Program-made: the position numbers and the translations under genes
Shown: positions 11,288 to 23,929 of the stretch, piece by piece
How the letters are laid out: each line of letters starts with the position of its first letter
How positions within the stretch are numbered: the stretch's first letter is position 1
Notes under the pieces: model-generated
What the model was told of the DNA's origin: nothing
Database searches by the model: none
What the model saw: only the letters and a program-made list of their open reading frames with translations
From: Siphonodentalium dalli
Lineage: Eukaryota; Mollusca; Scaphopoda; Gadilida; Siphonodentaliidae
Assembly (NCBI GenBank): GCA_032622095.1
Contig: CP136061.1
Span: 59,975,301 to 60,039,300, forward strand
Direction: 5' to 3'
DNA: 64,000 bases

Positions 11288-11639
11288 TTAAATTGACCTG
11301 TTTAAAACCTAACAAGACCTGGCCCATATGATGTATAAAATTTAAACGTGTTATTTTAAAACAGTTTGTAAACACATTTTTAACAGAACCGTTTGTTAAA
11401 ACATGTTAACTTAACACCACGTGCGTTAACTCTCAAGTGTCTAACTCTAATGTATTCGACGATGTTTTAACACGTCCAATTTGCGACACATATAAGTTTT
11501 GAAACTGGGAAAGTTAAGCACATTCCCCTCATCAGCTCATACACCCTCACATAAAACATAATCCAATGCATGTTTTAGGAGTACGTGTTAAAATAAATCG
11601 TCACAAATTGGCAAAGTAATGCTTTGTATTTAACTTTAT

Positions 11640-12030
11640 GTTTTACATATGATGAACTTCTAACGCCGAGTGCTAAATTTAAGTTATATAACTAAACTTC
11701 AAACGCTCCTACTGTGACACTCTTAACCCCCAACATGACTTGAAGCAAGATACTTGAAGCGATCGTTTTCCAACACTTTTGAAGTTATTACACATATTCC
11801 AACTGCATTTAATATACGTTTAATACGATAAAATGTCAATACCACAACATGGCTTGAAAGAAGATACATTTTAAATGCGTTTTAAACACGTTGACAGTTA
11901 TCACGCCTATTTAAAACGTTTTCCAACACGTTAGATGCGTTAAACATGTTTGAAAGTTTTAAACAGTAGCAAACATGACTTGAAAGAGAGTACAATTTTT
12001 TTCAACGCGTTTATATACGCTGTTGTCCAG
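11640..12030 (+). repeat. Degenerate ~115-bp tandem repeat
   Basis: The motif AACATGACTTGAA(A)G, followed by a GATAC/GTAC block, occurs near 11733, 11848 and 11972. Similar TTTTAAACACGTT and CACGTT strings lie between. Copies are diverged. No coding content. Confidence 0.5.
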
Positions 12031-12048
12031 GAGATATTGACCGATATG

Positions 12049-12068
12049 TGTGTGCCCCCCCCCCCCCA
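12049..12068 (+). repeat. Poly-C run
   Basis: A run of about 16 C residues, one of several homopolymer C or G tracts in the window (also near 18917, 21960, 34326, 56843, 58540 and 58708). Such tracts are hard to sequence exactly. Confidence 0.8.
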
Positions 12069-12069
12069 A

Positions 12070-14005
12070 CACCACGACTCAACTTCACCCCATTCATTTT
12101 CTTCACCCCATTCAGTTCTCCAGCTAGATTCGTTATGCTAATATACCACCCTTACAACTTTGCAACAACCCAGTCTCCAAAAATAATATGACGGCCAAGA
12201 TGGCGGCCGAAACTTTGCGAATCGGATAGCAGAATACGCACATAATAAGGCCATAATATTCATTCCTGATCAGATATTTTTCCCGATATTACGTTTTTCC
12301 AAATGCCGATATAATCCGATCAAAGCCAAATCGACGTTAATCACACAGTGTGTGTTTCGAATTAATGTATTTTATTGTCATGATGACTCCACCATGCATG
12401 TACATGTGTAGGAGATACCCGGGTTAGGATTACTCTTATACTTTAATTGAGGAATATTCAACCAAATCTAAGATGGCGGCCAAAATGGCGACATCAGTGT
12501 GCGTTATTGTCACGACGACCACGGCAATGCCTACACATTGAGTTAGGAATGCTGAGGCGAAGTAATTACCTTAAAATGCATCAAACAAATAGTTTCTCAA
12601 ATTCAAGACCACTAATTCTGATTACTAAATTTGACCCATCTGAGACACCCAAACCTGGACTGCCCTTCTAACAAATCCGTTTGAGAGTGAATCTGTTGCT
12701 AAGCCTCGATTACTGAGATTTTTTTTTATGAAAAATTGGCTAATATTGAAACGCTCCGGGATGCTTCAGCCTTCACGGATGTGAAAGAAGGGACAATTTC
12801 TACTGCCGGAAGCGATAACTGATATGACTTCTTTTCGAGACATATGGATTGTGTTTATTGGTATTTCAATCTATCTATCGATCTATCATGACAACAACGA
12901 ATAAATATTCGAATATATAAGGATTCGATCTCAATTTGCCAGGTTATTCATAATATACAGAAGTTTCGAAGAACGCATTGCAATTATCAATGGTCGCATC
13001 AACTATCTATTATGAGGTATAGACATTGAGTTTCTCTTTCGCTATATCCGCGCTAAAGGTGATGAGTTTTTCTCACCCCTCCCCCAACTTTAGCCAAATG
13101 TTCAACAGTTGTATATTTCTTACCTGACACAACCACAATTGGAAATTTGACACCACCAATATGTTGAAATTGTTCTCGTGGTATGATTTATTAGTGCAGT
13201 ATTTGTTTTTACACCAACATTTGAATATTTTCCTACTTTTGGTCAACATTTTGGACTGAAATGAACATCAGTTGGTATTTTTCTAACCTTATGGTGGTGT
13301 CAGGTTGGACATTTATGGAAATGCTAGGATTCATGGTCGGTTCAGTGAGTCCAGGTCCCTCCCCAGTGGCCAGTCAAAAACTGCTAATTTGTTTCGAAAA
13401 ATGTGCATTGCCTGCATGTAGGGTCGAGAAATTACGTCATAATTTGATCGAAAATGGCGGCAAGATGTCTCACATCAAAGTTAATATGCATCGTTTTTCG
13501 CCTGTATAAATAACTAAACCGAAAAAAGATAGCACACGAACTGTTTCAATTTTGTCTGCTCACTGTGAATCCCACCCCATATATATGACTGTTGAGTGTT
13601 CAAGTGACTTTGGTTAACTTTGTTCGAGGCTTGAAATTTGAGCGACAAAATCTCATGAAAAAGAAATATGTTTGTTTTTGCAGTATCCGAGATTACTTGC
13701 AGTGACGGCTCATTATAGTCCAATAACATGATGATATAATCGATAAATATAGAGAGAGAAATTGTCAGGCGTTATTATGTTGACACCGTTTTAGACCAAA
13801 TTATGACGTAGATTCGCGAACCTGATCATTATCGACACAGTTATACAATGTATTACAAAGGGATGGAGAGAGTGAAGAGAACATATCGAAAAGTTTATTT
13901 ATTTTTGTTTCCAATTTCAGCAACAGTTCAAAGTAAATATTATGAAATCACAATGATAAACAGTTAAATAATTCATAGCAGCCATTATCCTCCAGATCAT
14001 GGACG
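12070..14005. other. Interspersed non-coding sequence; one weak exon candidate
   Basis: Short shared strings such as AAGATGGCGGCC (12201, 12472) point to old dispersed repeats. On the minus strand 13258-13128 is open for 44 codons between an acceptor-like TTCATTTCAG and a strong donor (GTCAG|GTAAGA), with the cysteine cluster KCWCKNKYC. No family is recognised and there is no phase partner, so it is only noted. Confidence 0.3.
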
Positions 14006-14158
14006 TTATTATAATAAACTGTAACATTATAACTCTTTATTGCCAAGTTTTCGGTCCGAGCTGGACCTTCACCAGGACAGTCGAAATATTAGAACTACAT
14101 ATAATTGGGCCGAAAGCTTGACAGTAAAAAGTTATAATGTTACAGTTTATTATAATAA
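14006..14158. mobile_element. Palindromic MITE-like hairpin, ~153 bp
   Basis: Arms of about 50 bp, TTATTATAATAAACTGTAAC at the left and its complement at the right, are about 88% alike. The loop carries AGCTGGACCTTCACCAGGAC. Target duplication unresolved because the ends are themselves palindromic. Confidence 0.7.
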
Positions 14159-15596
14159 ACAGTTATTCGATGTTTTGTGATGCATGGTTATTATATTTTC
14201 TTCCACACATTGTTTATTTTGTGATGGAGTAAACACATTTTATAATACTTTCATCCGTGATGGTTATTTATTATGGGCTATTCCTTTTGGGTTATTATAA
14301 AACTAACATTTACCAGGCATTAGCCTTCAAATATCTAGTTAGAATCAATCGTGCACTATCTCGTGGCGTGATATTTCGTCGTGTTTATAAGCAATGAGAC
14401 AAACTAAGACATATACTATATGATTCAAAAATGTATATTTACTCATGCACACGTGTGCAATTGATAGCCATCTATGCATAAGTTCGTGGAACTTTGGCAG
14501 GCAAGTTGCCAGCTGTGTGAACTCACCTAAGATGAAGTGGCGAGAGTGATCACATATGGTAACAAGACAATTAATTATCCATGGGCAATCAGCCATTAAA
14601 TGTTGACCTATAATAATTATTCCAATGTTATTGACAGCCAGCCTGTCCTGCATGGTCGGTTATGAACGCAAGAAATGATGGCGTCATATATACATGCATA
14701 CAATAAACTATCTGATACATTGTCCTAAGCTACATACGGTCGACATACAGTAAACTAACTCTTGCAATTATATTCCCAAAGTTTAATGTCTAGATCAAGG
14801 GGGTCAAAACTTGTTTATAGACACATAGGCCGCGGGTGGTGGGTGCATGGTCCATGTTCAGCAGAGAAACAAGATTTTACTCAGCTAAACAATTTTACCC
14901 AATCCTATTAAATCAAAATAAGTTATCAAATTTGACCCACAAAGCAATAGGCCTATAACTAATTGAAACATATGTATATTGCATTAATAGGGTCATGTAG
15001 TAGCATGGTTTGGCTACAAAATCAGATAATGGATCTTACGAATGGTGCCATAAAATTAACCGCTATTTGTGATCAATATGAGAGCCTGGCGAACATTTCA
15101 GTTGGCATTAGATACACATTTGATTGTTTGAGCTATCAGTGTCAGATCACCGAAATCATCTCATACTGGACATTCACATGTTAGGACTATAGTGTGGCTA
15201 TTATAATCTACTGCATAGTAAGTATTTATCACAAACATATCTATGTAAATATCTTCTATAAGACACAATGTATGACATTGAACATATGTGATACACTATT
15301 GATGGTTATGATATACATGTAAATAAGAATCTTCTTCGAGGGGTGTGTGTCTAACATAATGAGTAAACAAATTTGAATAAAAATTAAATGGTGGGTGTCC
15401 GAAAACATGTTATAAAAATAGTAGAAGCAAGGGGTGGTTGGTCCCGAAATTGGCCAAAATGAAAAAAAAATAGCCTACGTGTCTGGAATTTGTATGACCG
15501 CCCGGCACCTGTTAGATGAGGAATAAAAGAGTTATGTGTGTGGTTGTGTCAATGACTGTAGTGGAGCATTCAAGTGCGCCATTTTGTTCAAAGTGT
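14159..15596. other. Non-coding 3' flank of the lectin-type gene
   Basis: No domain-bearing frame. A minus-strand donor-like site (TTAG|GTGAGT, near 14525) follows a 68-bp open segment. I do not recognise the peptide and left it out. Confidence 0.35.
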
Positions 15597-15847
15597 TCAG
15601 TTGTGGACCTTCTCATAGATAATACACCCGACGCAGGTACTGTTTGATGGTGGAGATACACATTTGTACAGGCCACACCCGCCGCTACCATTGACTGCAA
15701 TTGCGTCACACCCGGCCACTTGAGCGCAGAATGATGCGCACTCATCTGCGACAGAAATGGGCAACATTTCTCCGATGATCATGAATCTGTCCAGCTGTGA
15801 TGTCGGGATGAGTCGGAACACTGCATGTCCTGCTTGTGGATCAATTT
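15597..15847 (-). CDS. PAN/apple-like terminal exon of lectin-type gene
   Basis: On the minus strand an acceptor (ACGCTTCTTTGCAG) opens an 83-codon frame that ends at TGA. The peptide has the PAN/apple layout: a beta-rich start, then DECASFCAQVAGCDAIAV, GGCGLYKC, a Ser/Pro loop, and a closing CVGCIIYEKV. Cysteine spacing and the terminal Y-x-K are typical of PAN domains, which bind protein or carbohydrate in secreted and surface proteins. The exon begins in phase 1, matching the end of the lectin exon at 20155. A CTLD-PAN product is therefore possible with a 4.3-kb intron holding the fold-back element at 17480-19855. No AATAAA was found right after the stop. Confidence 0.65.
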
Positions 15848-16728
15848 CTGCAAAGAAGCGTGCGTGCATGCATGAAATCTCCACATTCTTATTCCTATAT
15901 ACAGTTTTACATTATCAACATAGGCTGTATTAAGAATAGACAATTTGTGGGCTATATTGTCCAGAATGCGTTAATCATAATTATTATAGATTAATCCTTT
16001 AAATTCACACGTGTGTTCCTGGTCGTCGGTTTAATAATAGCGTAAGGATGGCTGAGATATTTGCCCGGACGGACAGTAAACCACTAGTTCCAGGTGAACA
16101 AAGAAGGGTAAATGTATCTCTACAACGGAAACCATACCAACGTCATTTTGCCCCTCGTTTACATGTGGTGATGATGCTGAATGTCCATACCAAATTTCAT
16201 TTAGATCTGATAGCCCATTTCTGAGATATATACCCGAACCGAGTGTTAGACGTACATATGGACAGACAAACTAATGCATCGAAAAAATCAATCCAGTAAA
16301 CATCCACCCATTTTTCTTCGAAAAGTGCGGGTATAAACATATATAGACAGATAATATGTTAGATGCAAATGCGGTCACAGGTGACACATAACGTCACAGT
16401 TTTGAACAGAAATTGTCGGTAGCCGTATAGTTCTGTACATCAATGATTACAATTTTGAACAGTTAATCGTATAATTGGATATTTTAAAGATGCACGGCTC
16501 GATTTGACACTTAATTAGTCCAACTATCCTAGGAAAATTTTAGCTTACGAGGCAGAAGCTAAAAAATAATACTTCCATGACCATTATTTGGGCCATACGT
16601 GGCACAGGTGAAAATCCACAAATACAAGCGACCATTATACCTTTAAAACGAGAACAAAATATCTTAATTGAGAGCACTCAGTATAAACATGCTGATTATG
16701 AGAAATTAAAGCATGGAAGCCCTTTATT
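15848..16728. other. Intron sequence, nothing recognised
   Basis: Part of the proposed last intron of the lectin-type gene. No repeats or coding islands were identified. Confidence 0.35.
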
Positions 16729-17322
16729 TTGCAGAGACGAACATTGGATCCAACAATCGTCCAACTCAGTCGTCGTAACTGCATGGAAATGTATTTAATT
16801 ATTTTAAATGAATTGTATATTTGCAAATTCAACATCGAAGTTGCAACATGCAAGTTGTTTACATGTATATCCACATCAGCATCGCCAATTTTATTTATGT
16901 TCAGTGAGATGACCAACAGAAAAGTAGGCAAAACTCGGATCGCGTCTACAAGATTTCCTGTTCAAATATCCAAACATCCCCATTTTGCAATAACATTGCG
17001 ATTTTGTGAAATGAGTGTTATAACTGTTCCAATTATAGACTATTTGAATTACATATGGACAGGGAACTCTTGCACCTTGACAATTATATGTGACGGAACA
17101 GTGCGCGCTACAAACATCATTAACAAACCTAGAGGAGCGGACCACCACGGTCCGGTCAGCATTCCTAATGCTGAAACCACTGTAGATGGTTTTCGTTTCA
17201 TACCATGGACAACAAGCCGTATCCTTGACGGCAACGATGAATTTGCGAGAGAGCTGCGGTCAGTGCGGGAGAAATTCGCTTCTTTTAAAAAAACATTGAT
17301 TTACAAGTGCAATTGGCATTAA
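16729..17322 (+). CDS. Unassigned 197-codon open frame
   Basis: The longest uninterrupted plus-strand frame in this part of the window. Its second half looks protein-like, and a segment running from WTGNSC through IICDGTVRAT to PRGADHHG has the C...C...HH spacing vaguely expected of a FLYWCH-type zinc finger. The first half is low in character. It lies on the opposite strand inside the lectin gene's proposed intron. It could be a transposase fragment, an exon, or chance. Confidence 0.25.
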   Translation: MQRRTLDPTIVQLSRRNCMEMYLIILNELYICKFNIEVATCKLFTCISTSASPILFMFSEMTNRKVGKTRIASTRFPVQISKHPHFAITLRFCEMSVITVPIIDYLNYIWTGNSCTLTIICDGTVRATNIINKPRGADHHGPVSIPNAETTVDGFRFIPWTTSRILDGNDEFARELRSVREKFASFKKTLIYKCNWH

Positions 17323-17824
17323 TGGTTTGTAAACAGCAGCGGATATTTACATAATTATATTATTTCAAATCAACCGATATATTTCCAGTGGCAAATACGA
17401 AAAACACTTTAAAAATAGGTTGCATTCTACTAAATAAAAATATGATTCAGCGCGAACAAAAGGACATGTTAAGACATACTGGTCCGAATCGGCATCTCAT
17501 GTTTAGACCTAGTTTAAACTATTAGTTTAAACTGGGTTTTAGTAGTAAAACCAAGTTTTTCTCCACCGCTGGGACGACATAGATTTTGTCGATTGCGCTA
17601 CCCGTGGGCCACACTTGTCCAATAGCAAGGATAGGAGGCGTGGTCTGTCTGCTTATTATCGCTACTTGTCAATGCATTGTCTGGTCACGCGACCTGTTGT
17701 TGCTATCTGATCTCCTAACCAGGCGAATAACCCGTGCGCATTGAGAAATCAAGACGAATGCACGGTCTGTTGCATAGCGGTTAGATATTATCTAATATCA
17801 TGGACGAAAATGACTTGGAACTCA

Positions 17825-18560
17825 AAAATATCTCTTGAGGGCATGGGTGGGGGCCCGCCACAAATACCCCATATAAACACCACCACCCCGGGGGAACCAT
17901 CCGGACGGGTGAAAATGGGGTATGGACCATTTTCGAGAACGGGAAAGATTTCGGCGAATTTGACGGCATGAATGGGTGGCCCGCCCAAAATACGCGTTAG
18001 AAACATCACCCTCACCCCCGGATAACTGGGGTATGGACCATTTTCGAGAACGGTAAGGATTTAGGCTAATTAATTTGGCAGCAGGAGTGGGTGGCCCGAT
18101 CAAAATACACAATAGGACACCCCCACACCCACCCATCACCCGGGAGGTGCCACCCGAGGAGGTGGAAATTGGATACGCCCAAATATCGAATAGAAACACC
18201 CAAGCCCTCACCCCCGGGGAAGGGTACCTCAAATAACCCCTATAAACACCCCACCCTCACACCCGGGCGGGAGTGGGCGGGTTACCACCGAGGGGTGAAG
18301 ATGGGATATGAACCATGTTCGATAACGGTAAGGATTTCGGCCAATTTGACGACAGGGGTGTGTGGCCCGCTCCAAATATCCCCTAGAAACACCTCACCCG
18401 GGTGTCGGAATGGGGTATGGACCGTTATCGAGAACGGTAAGGATTTCGGCCAATATGACGGCATTGGTGGGCGGCCCGCCCTCGAATATAGTCCACAGAA
18501 ACACCCCCACCCTCACCGCGGGTGGTTCTACCCGAGCGGGTGAAAATGTGGTATGGACCC
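17825..18560 (+). repeat. GC-rich ~110-137-bp satellite, forward array
   Basis: Units share GGGTGGCCCGCC, AAATACCCCATA, AACACC, CCGGACGGGTGAAAATGGGG, TATGGACCATTTTCGAGAAC and GGTAAGGATTTCGGCCAATT. The TTTTCGAGAAC anchor recurs near 17930, 18040, 18314 and 18424. Units are imperfect and some have internal deletions. Open frames through the array on either strand are by-products of its GC content. Confidence 0.8.
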
Positions 18561-19110
18561 CGGGTGCGGGTTGGGGTGTTTCTATGGGGGCATTTGGGAT
18601 GTGCCACCCACCGTTCTCGAAAATGGTCCATATCCCATTTCACCCCCCCTCGGGGTGGTACCCCCGGGTGAGGGTGTTCATATGGGGTAGTTGAAGCGGG
18701 CTACCCACTCCTGGTGTCAAATTGACCGAAATCGTTACCGTTCTCGAAACTGGTCCATACCCCATTTTCACCTCCTGGGGTGGTTCCCCCATGATTTAGG
18801 GGTGGGCTGTTTCTATGGGACATTTGAGCGGGCCATCCATCCATGCCGTCAAATTGGCCAAAATCCTTACTTGTCTCGAAAGTGGTCCTTATCCCATGTT
18901 CACCCCTCGGTGGTAGCCCCCCCCCCCCCCCCGGATGTGAGGGGTGGGGTGATTCTATGGGTTATTTGGGGCGGGCCACCCACCCATACCATAAAATTGG
19001 CCGAAATCCTTACAGTTCTCCAAAATAGTCCATAGTCCATTCCCCCTGAGGGTGGCCGTTACCCTCCCCCGGGTGAGAGCTGTGTGTCTCTAGTCGGTAT
19101 TTGGGCGGGC
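18561..19110 (-). repeat. Same satellite, inverted array
   Basis: From about 18561 the same units continue in opposite orientation: CCGTTCTCGAAAATGGTCCA near 18612, 18739, 18868 and 19013, then AAATTGGCCGAAATCCTTAC and GGGTGTTTCTATGGG. The switch point is near 18560. A 16-base C run lies at 18917. Confidence 0.8.
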
Positions 19111-20154
19111 CACCAAAAGTCAATGTTCGTGTCTAACGTGTCAAACTGATCAGTTCGATCCCTCCATGCTCTCAGTCGCCAAAGCGACATCCGAACGAGC
19201 GAATTGCAAACATACATATATAGCAAGAAATCATCCACCACACTGGCACATATTTTGTTAGAATTTATCTCATAAGTACCGACATCGCCTCCCCGAATTC
19301 CGCTAAGACTCACCTGCATGTACTTTGAGTGACAAATGCCCGCGAATAAACGCCTCCCCCAATTCAAAATAAACACTCCCATATACGCGAAGAAACAACA
19401 TCAATACTGGGCGAACAAAATCGACCGAAAAATTAAACATAAAAAACTAGGTTATAGTAAAACCTGGGGTAGGGTGGTTTAACTTTGATGTTTTTTCAAA
19501 GTATAGTTAAAGGTATATTTTCGAGATGAGACGTATGGTGCGTATAAATCATATATACCGAAGCTTATACTGATGATATTATAGCCAATTCACCACAGAC
19601 AATTAGTAATATTACCATAACTTTATCACGTCAATAAAACCTAGTTTTAATTGAGATCGAATTCCACAAAATAAAACTGAGGTTATCACAAAACTGGGTT
19701 TAACTACACTAAAACCCAATTTTACTCCCATAAAACCAAGTTTTACTACAGGAAAACCAAGTTTTGCTCCGACCTAAACCTAGTTCAAACTGGAGTTAAA
19801 CCTGGTCTAGGACAAAACCTAGTCTAAACAAGTAAAGAGATGTCGATTCGGACCACTGAGTCAGAATCGTTGATTATCTAACTCCACAGTGACGCATAAC
19901 GACGTGAACTGTACTGTGTACTATTTCATCGGAGAAACGACATAATTATAGTACCCATTAGAGTACAATTAATATACCTTTTATTCCATATTAGGTTGCC
20001 GAGATTGGTATTAATGTCTCGCTACCCTTTCTGCACCGCAATCAACTCGTCCTGGTTGACTCGTCGATATACGGCCCGGATAAGATAGCTCGACCTCAAT
20101 GCGGATCTCAGACACGAACATGGTGGTGCTAACGTATATGTGTTCTCTGCTCAC

Positions 20155-20375
20155 CGAATGGCTTCATGCATACATATGGACAAATCTCTTCGCAGAAAAG
20201 ATCGTGCCAATTAGCATGCAACGAGTTCAGTGCTCCACACCATTCACCGTACAATCCAGGATTGTCCCCTGCCCATTTGAACCAGCTCATTGATTCTCCA
20301 CTGACGAATGTCCACATGTTGTTTTGATCTTTATCATGAGATCCCAGCCAATAGTAATTGTATGATGCAGCACGA
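20155..20375 (-). CDS. C-type lectin domain, second half exon
   Basis: On the minus strand the acceptor (CACTGTTTCAG) and donor (TTCG|GTGAGC) enclose 221 bp. Hallmarks are WLGSHDKDQ, SMSWFKWAGDNPG, EWCGAL, then WHDLFCEEICPYVC: the WIGL-type strand, the conserved W, and the C2, C3 and C4 cysteines. The calcium/sugar EPN or QPD motif is replaced by DNP and WND by WHD, so classical Ca-dependent mannose or galactose binding is doubtful. It begins in phase 2, joining 21492, and ends in phase 1, joining the PAN exon at 15847. The product is presumably secreted; adhesion or innate recognition is a family-based inference. Confidence 0.85.
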
Positions 20376-21491
20376 CTGAAACAGTGAAGTAAGGCCAAAT
20401 ATGGTGTATTGTAATCGTGTTGAATATTTGTCGCTCTTCGTTTGAACGCACTCTGATTGGTCGAGATAACAGCTAACTTTCGTTTTGATTCGCCAGCATG
20501 GTCGGTGAAACATTTTTGAACGGAGCACGTTGCAATTGAAAACGCGGGTCAACAATCGGAAGCCGCGTAATCGAGCGAATGCGCAATACAGTTGTTTACT
20601 ACAGATAGAGTCCGCATTGATTATCAGGAAGTTGTTTGGTGCGCTTCATAGTATCATGGAACGTGTTCAGAGAGTTTATGCACAAGAACAAGATATCTTT
20701 TCATGCATGTAATACTCATTTTTGAAAGATAATTCTCATAGATAATATGTTGCTTGTTTCGGTAAATTAATGTCCACACAATATTGAGTGGCTCGTTTGT
20801 TGCCGATGTAACCACGTTTCATGGCAACAAGGCATTTTTAAAAGATATTTTATCATAGATAATTTGTTGCCTGCATGTTTCGCTGAACTAATGGTGATGA
20901 TAGGCCTACTAATGATGATGACGTTGACGATGACGATGACGAGATTTCAATAAGTCTTTTGATGGGATGAACCCAGAACTAATAAATTCATAGACAATAT
21001 TCGTAATGTTATATTTATCTACGATAGCGATATCATTGCCAATACACGGAATTTTCTTGAATTGTAAGTTGAGATAGAGATGGAAACATGATTCAAAGAC
21101 AAAAATGATGCATACGTTCGAGTTTAATCGTGATTCTCGCGGAAATGTTAGAAAGAAATTCCGAGGCATAGAGTCCATATGAAAATGCACCAGATCTGTA
21201 GATTACGATAGAGCTTTGTGGTATAATACCACACTTATATAGGCCAGCATTGCATGCTGAGTATCAGTAAATACATTTTGGTAAATAGTTTTATTTACCA
21301 TTAAATAAGACATTATAAAAAAAAATAATTGCAAGTACACTGGAGATAGACGTAGCCTGGTTCGTTGGATATTCGGGATTCGAGTATGCCTGTATTGTCA
21401 CACTGTGTAGGAACAGCTTTTTCTAAAGCTCGGGACTCAACGCACACCAAAATATGGCGACAACGAACCAAATAAATTCGTGTATGCTGAC

Positions 21492-21660
21492 CTAATCATT
21501 GACATGAATTTGTCGTTGTCTGCCGAGTTTCTTATCTCCATCAGACTTCCGCCATTTGCTTCACAGTTCGCTTGGGCTTTGTCAATTTTTTTTGGCGAAG
21601 TGAACTCTTTTAGGCAGACATTCCCAGATCCATAGACTGTCCAGCCAAACGGACATAAAG
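21492..21660 (-). CDS. C-type lectin domain, first half exon
   Basis: On the minus strand an acceptor (GATTTTTAAACAG) and donor (ATTAG|GTCAGC) flank 169 bp. The peptide starts LCPFGWTVYGSGNVCLKEF, the long-form CTLD N-terminal hairpin with its extra disulfide pair. Then come KIDKAQANCEANGGSLMEI, the alpha-1 helix with C1 and the SL.EI strand, and NDKFM in helix 2. It starts in phase 1 and ends in phase 2, and its end phase matches exon 20375-20155, so the two make one complete CTLD of about 125 residues. An upstream exon with a signal peptide must exist but was not found. Confidence 0.85.
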
Positions 21661-23929
21661 CTGTTTAAAAATCAGGAATATGTTAAAAGACAGCATACGA
21701 CAAGTGGAGATGATATTCCCATGTACGGCATATATGTGTCGGTGGATTTTTCTCAACATTGGATATGAGTGAATTTGTATATTATAGTTAGTAGATGAGA
21801 TGTGTTCTATTTGAGACACCATTTCACACAAACCTCGTAAAATCTACCATATTGAAAAACTGGAAGCAGCTTTAAAACTTTGTGCTACACAATTATGTGC
21901 TGTTCAGTTTTGACTCAAATACAGTGTATAACAAATTTTAAAGCTTTGGTTCTGTGGTCGGGGGGGGGGGGTGGTCATTCACTTTTGTCCATACAGTTGG
22001 CCGGGGTGGGTGGGTAATGTGGTTCAGCCGCGAAAAAAGTCACTTTTTTCCAAATGGTCACATTTTTTCCTCTTACCACATTTCTGCAATATAATTGTCT
22101 CAAAGTGTTCAGCATCATTGTTAAGGTGTGTATGACACTTAGGGCAGTATCTTAGGGGGGTAGTTTGTGTGGATATAGGCATGATGCTTCTCATAAATCC
22201 AGGTTACGAACCAACTCTCAGGAAATCGCCTTTTACATCCGAATACATTGCCATGTACGAATGCTACTGGTTACAGATGAAAATGGACAGTTATGTAGCA
22301 CATGAATAAACTTTAATGTAAATAAAATGAAAAAATCGATTCATTTATAGCAAATATATTTGCTCATTATACCTGATCAGACAGACATAATTAGAGGAAC
22401 TAACATGGAAATCTCATCATGCGGGAAATTATTGAATCCTATTTAAAGCAAAATTCAGTGTTAATTTTTGTTTGTTTTATTTAGTTGTATTTATTGTTTG
22501 TTTATGGACACAACATTAAATTTCACATCAAAGCCATATGGATGCTGATAAATCTGTTAAAAGTCATGGATGAGATGGTATAAGATCTTGTGGATCCAGT
22601 ATTATTTAGCATAAATGTTTTGCCAAAATTGCTATTTTATTATTTTGATACAGTTTTCAAGTGATTACTGAAAATCAGTGGAAATTTGGTAAAATGTTCA
22701 TATATCTTGTTTACAAGTCAATACTGTCATGCATCAATTGGTCTACAAAAACAAACTGATCAACACTGGCTGCAGCCTTATACGATTCTTATCAGACTGA
22801 AATTTATGTTTCATTCACTTTTTCATGCGGTTCTTCTCGATGTTGGAAGAATGGCTTAGAAGAACCAGAAACGGAAATAGGGTAACTGTAATACTGACCA
22901 TCAAGCTTAAATGATATTACATATTTGGAGGTAAAAAGGGGTGGGTACCCTGCATGAAATTGGAAAGAATATGTTTTCCTTCAAATAGGGGGGTGGTGGG
23001 TACCCAAGAGCCGGATAAAAGTTTTTTCAGCCTACTGTCATGTCACTTTTTTCCGACCCCACCCCTGCTGTGGTAGCATTCATGAGTTTTGCGTCTCCAA
23101 TAGAACACATATCATATAATAACTACGACACAGTCACACATTCAACGTTGAGCACATTCCACGACAAATATGGCATATGTCCTTTCTGCACAATTTAAGA
23201 TAGAATGTAACACATATTGTGTGGAATATACACACATTTGTTCTAAGAGAGTCTAGTTTACTTTGCTTTAGTTGGTTTATCTGTCGTTTCGGACATTATA
23301 TACCGTATCACGACGCTGTCATTTTACGGGCGGAGAAAAGACTTAGCAAATGATTTATTTTCACCGACCCCCGGAAAGCAACTAAACAAACTTGCTCGGA
23401 TAAACGAATTTTGTAACCTCCCTGTGCGTGGATAATACATCATCCTTATCAGGACTCGAGCTAGTTGATGTCACGAATCTCTATTCTGGCTACGCCCGTG
23501 GAGATCCTATTCCATAAGGACAAAACCTGGGAACGTTTTGTCGTTCTGACGGTGAACTTTATAACATTGAACACACAACGCTGTGAATATATATCGTTGT
23601 TAATATACTTGTTCATTAAAGACATATTCCATTCTTATTCCACTCTATTGCTACTACACCCATTTGAAGAATTCATATTATAGTAGTATTGTCAAATATT
23701 CAAGAAGACGGGATGTGCCATTTCGAAATCCACGATGTCTGAACTATGGAAACAAACAGTCCTTCGTTCGCCTCCATAACAAATAACATATTAACAAACG
23801 ATAAAACCAAGCTCCTTTGTTCTACATCGACATTCAATTTCTCCGAACGAGTACTTTTTACCATGTTCTATATCAGTCAACATTCGTAATATCCCTTTTA
23901 AAAAGCCCGGTAAACCATGTTTTATTAGG
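21661..23929. other. 5' side of the lectin-type gene; no upstream exon found
   Basis: Contains G-rich tracts (poly-G near 21960; GGGGTGGGT-type runs near 22000, 22940 and 22990) and two copies of GTCACTTTTTTCC, suggesting a decayed dispersed repeat at about 21950-23070. No signal-peptide exon with a phase-1 end was recognised. Confidence 0.4.

Larger units (their letters stand above)
17480..19855. mobile_element. 2.4-kb fold-back composite with inverted satellite arrays
   Basis: Outer ends TGGTCCGAATCGGCATCTC (left) and its near-complement (right) are inverted repeats. Inside each end lie repeated AAACCTAGTTTAAAC and AAAACCAAGTTTT blocks, again inverted between the two sides. The centre is a GC-rich satellite arranged forward then reversed. 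No transposase or clear target duplication was seen. It resembles FB-type fold-back transposons and sits within the last intron of the lectin-type gene. Confidence 0.7.

Noticed and set aside
14963-15184. 73-codon plus-strand frame
   Set aside because: No splice support, no domain signature, and length compatible with chance.
17781-19028. Several 60-150-codon frames on both strands
   Set aside because: All follow the GC-rich satellite units; peptides repeat with the satellite period and lack domain features.
19059-19382. Minus-strand frame with strong donor GCAG|GTGAGT at 19313-19320
   Set aside because: It lies inside the fold-back element, has no acceptor partner, and the peptide is not domain-like.
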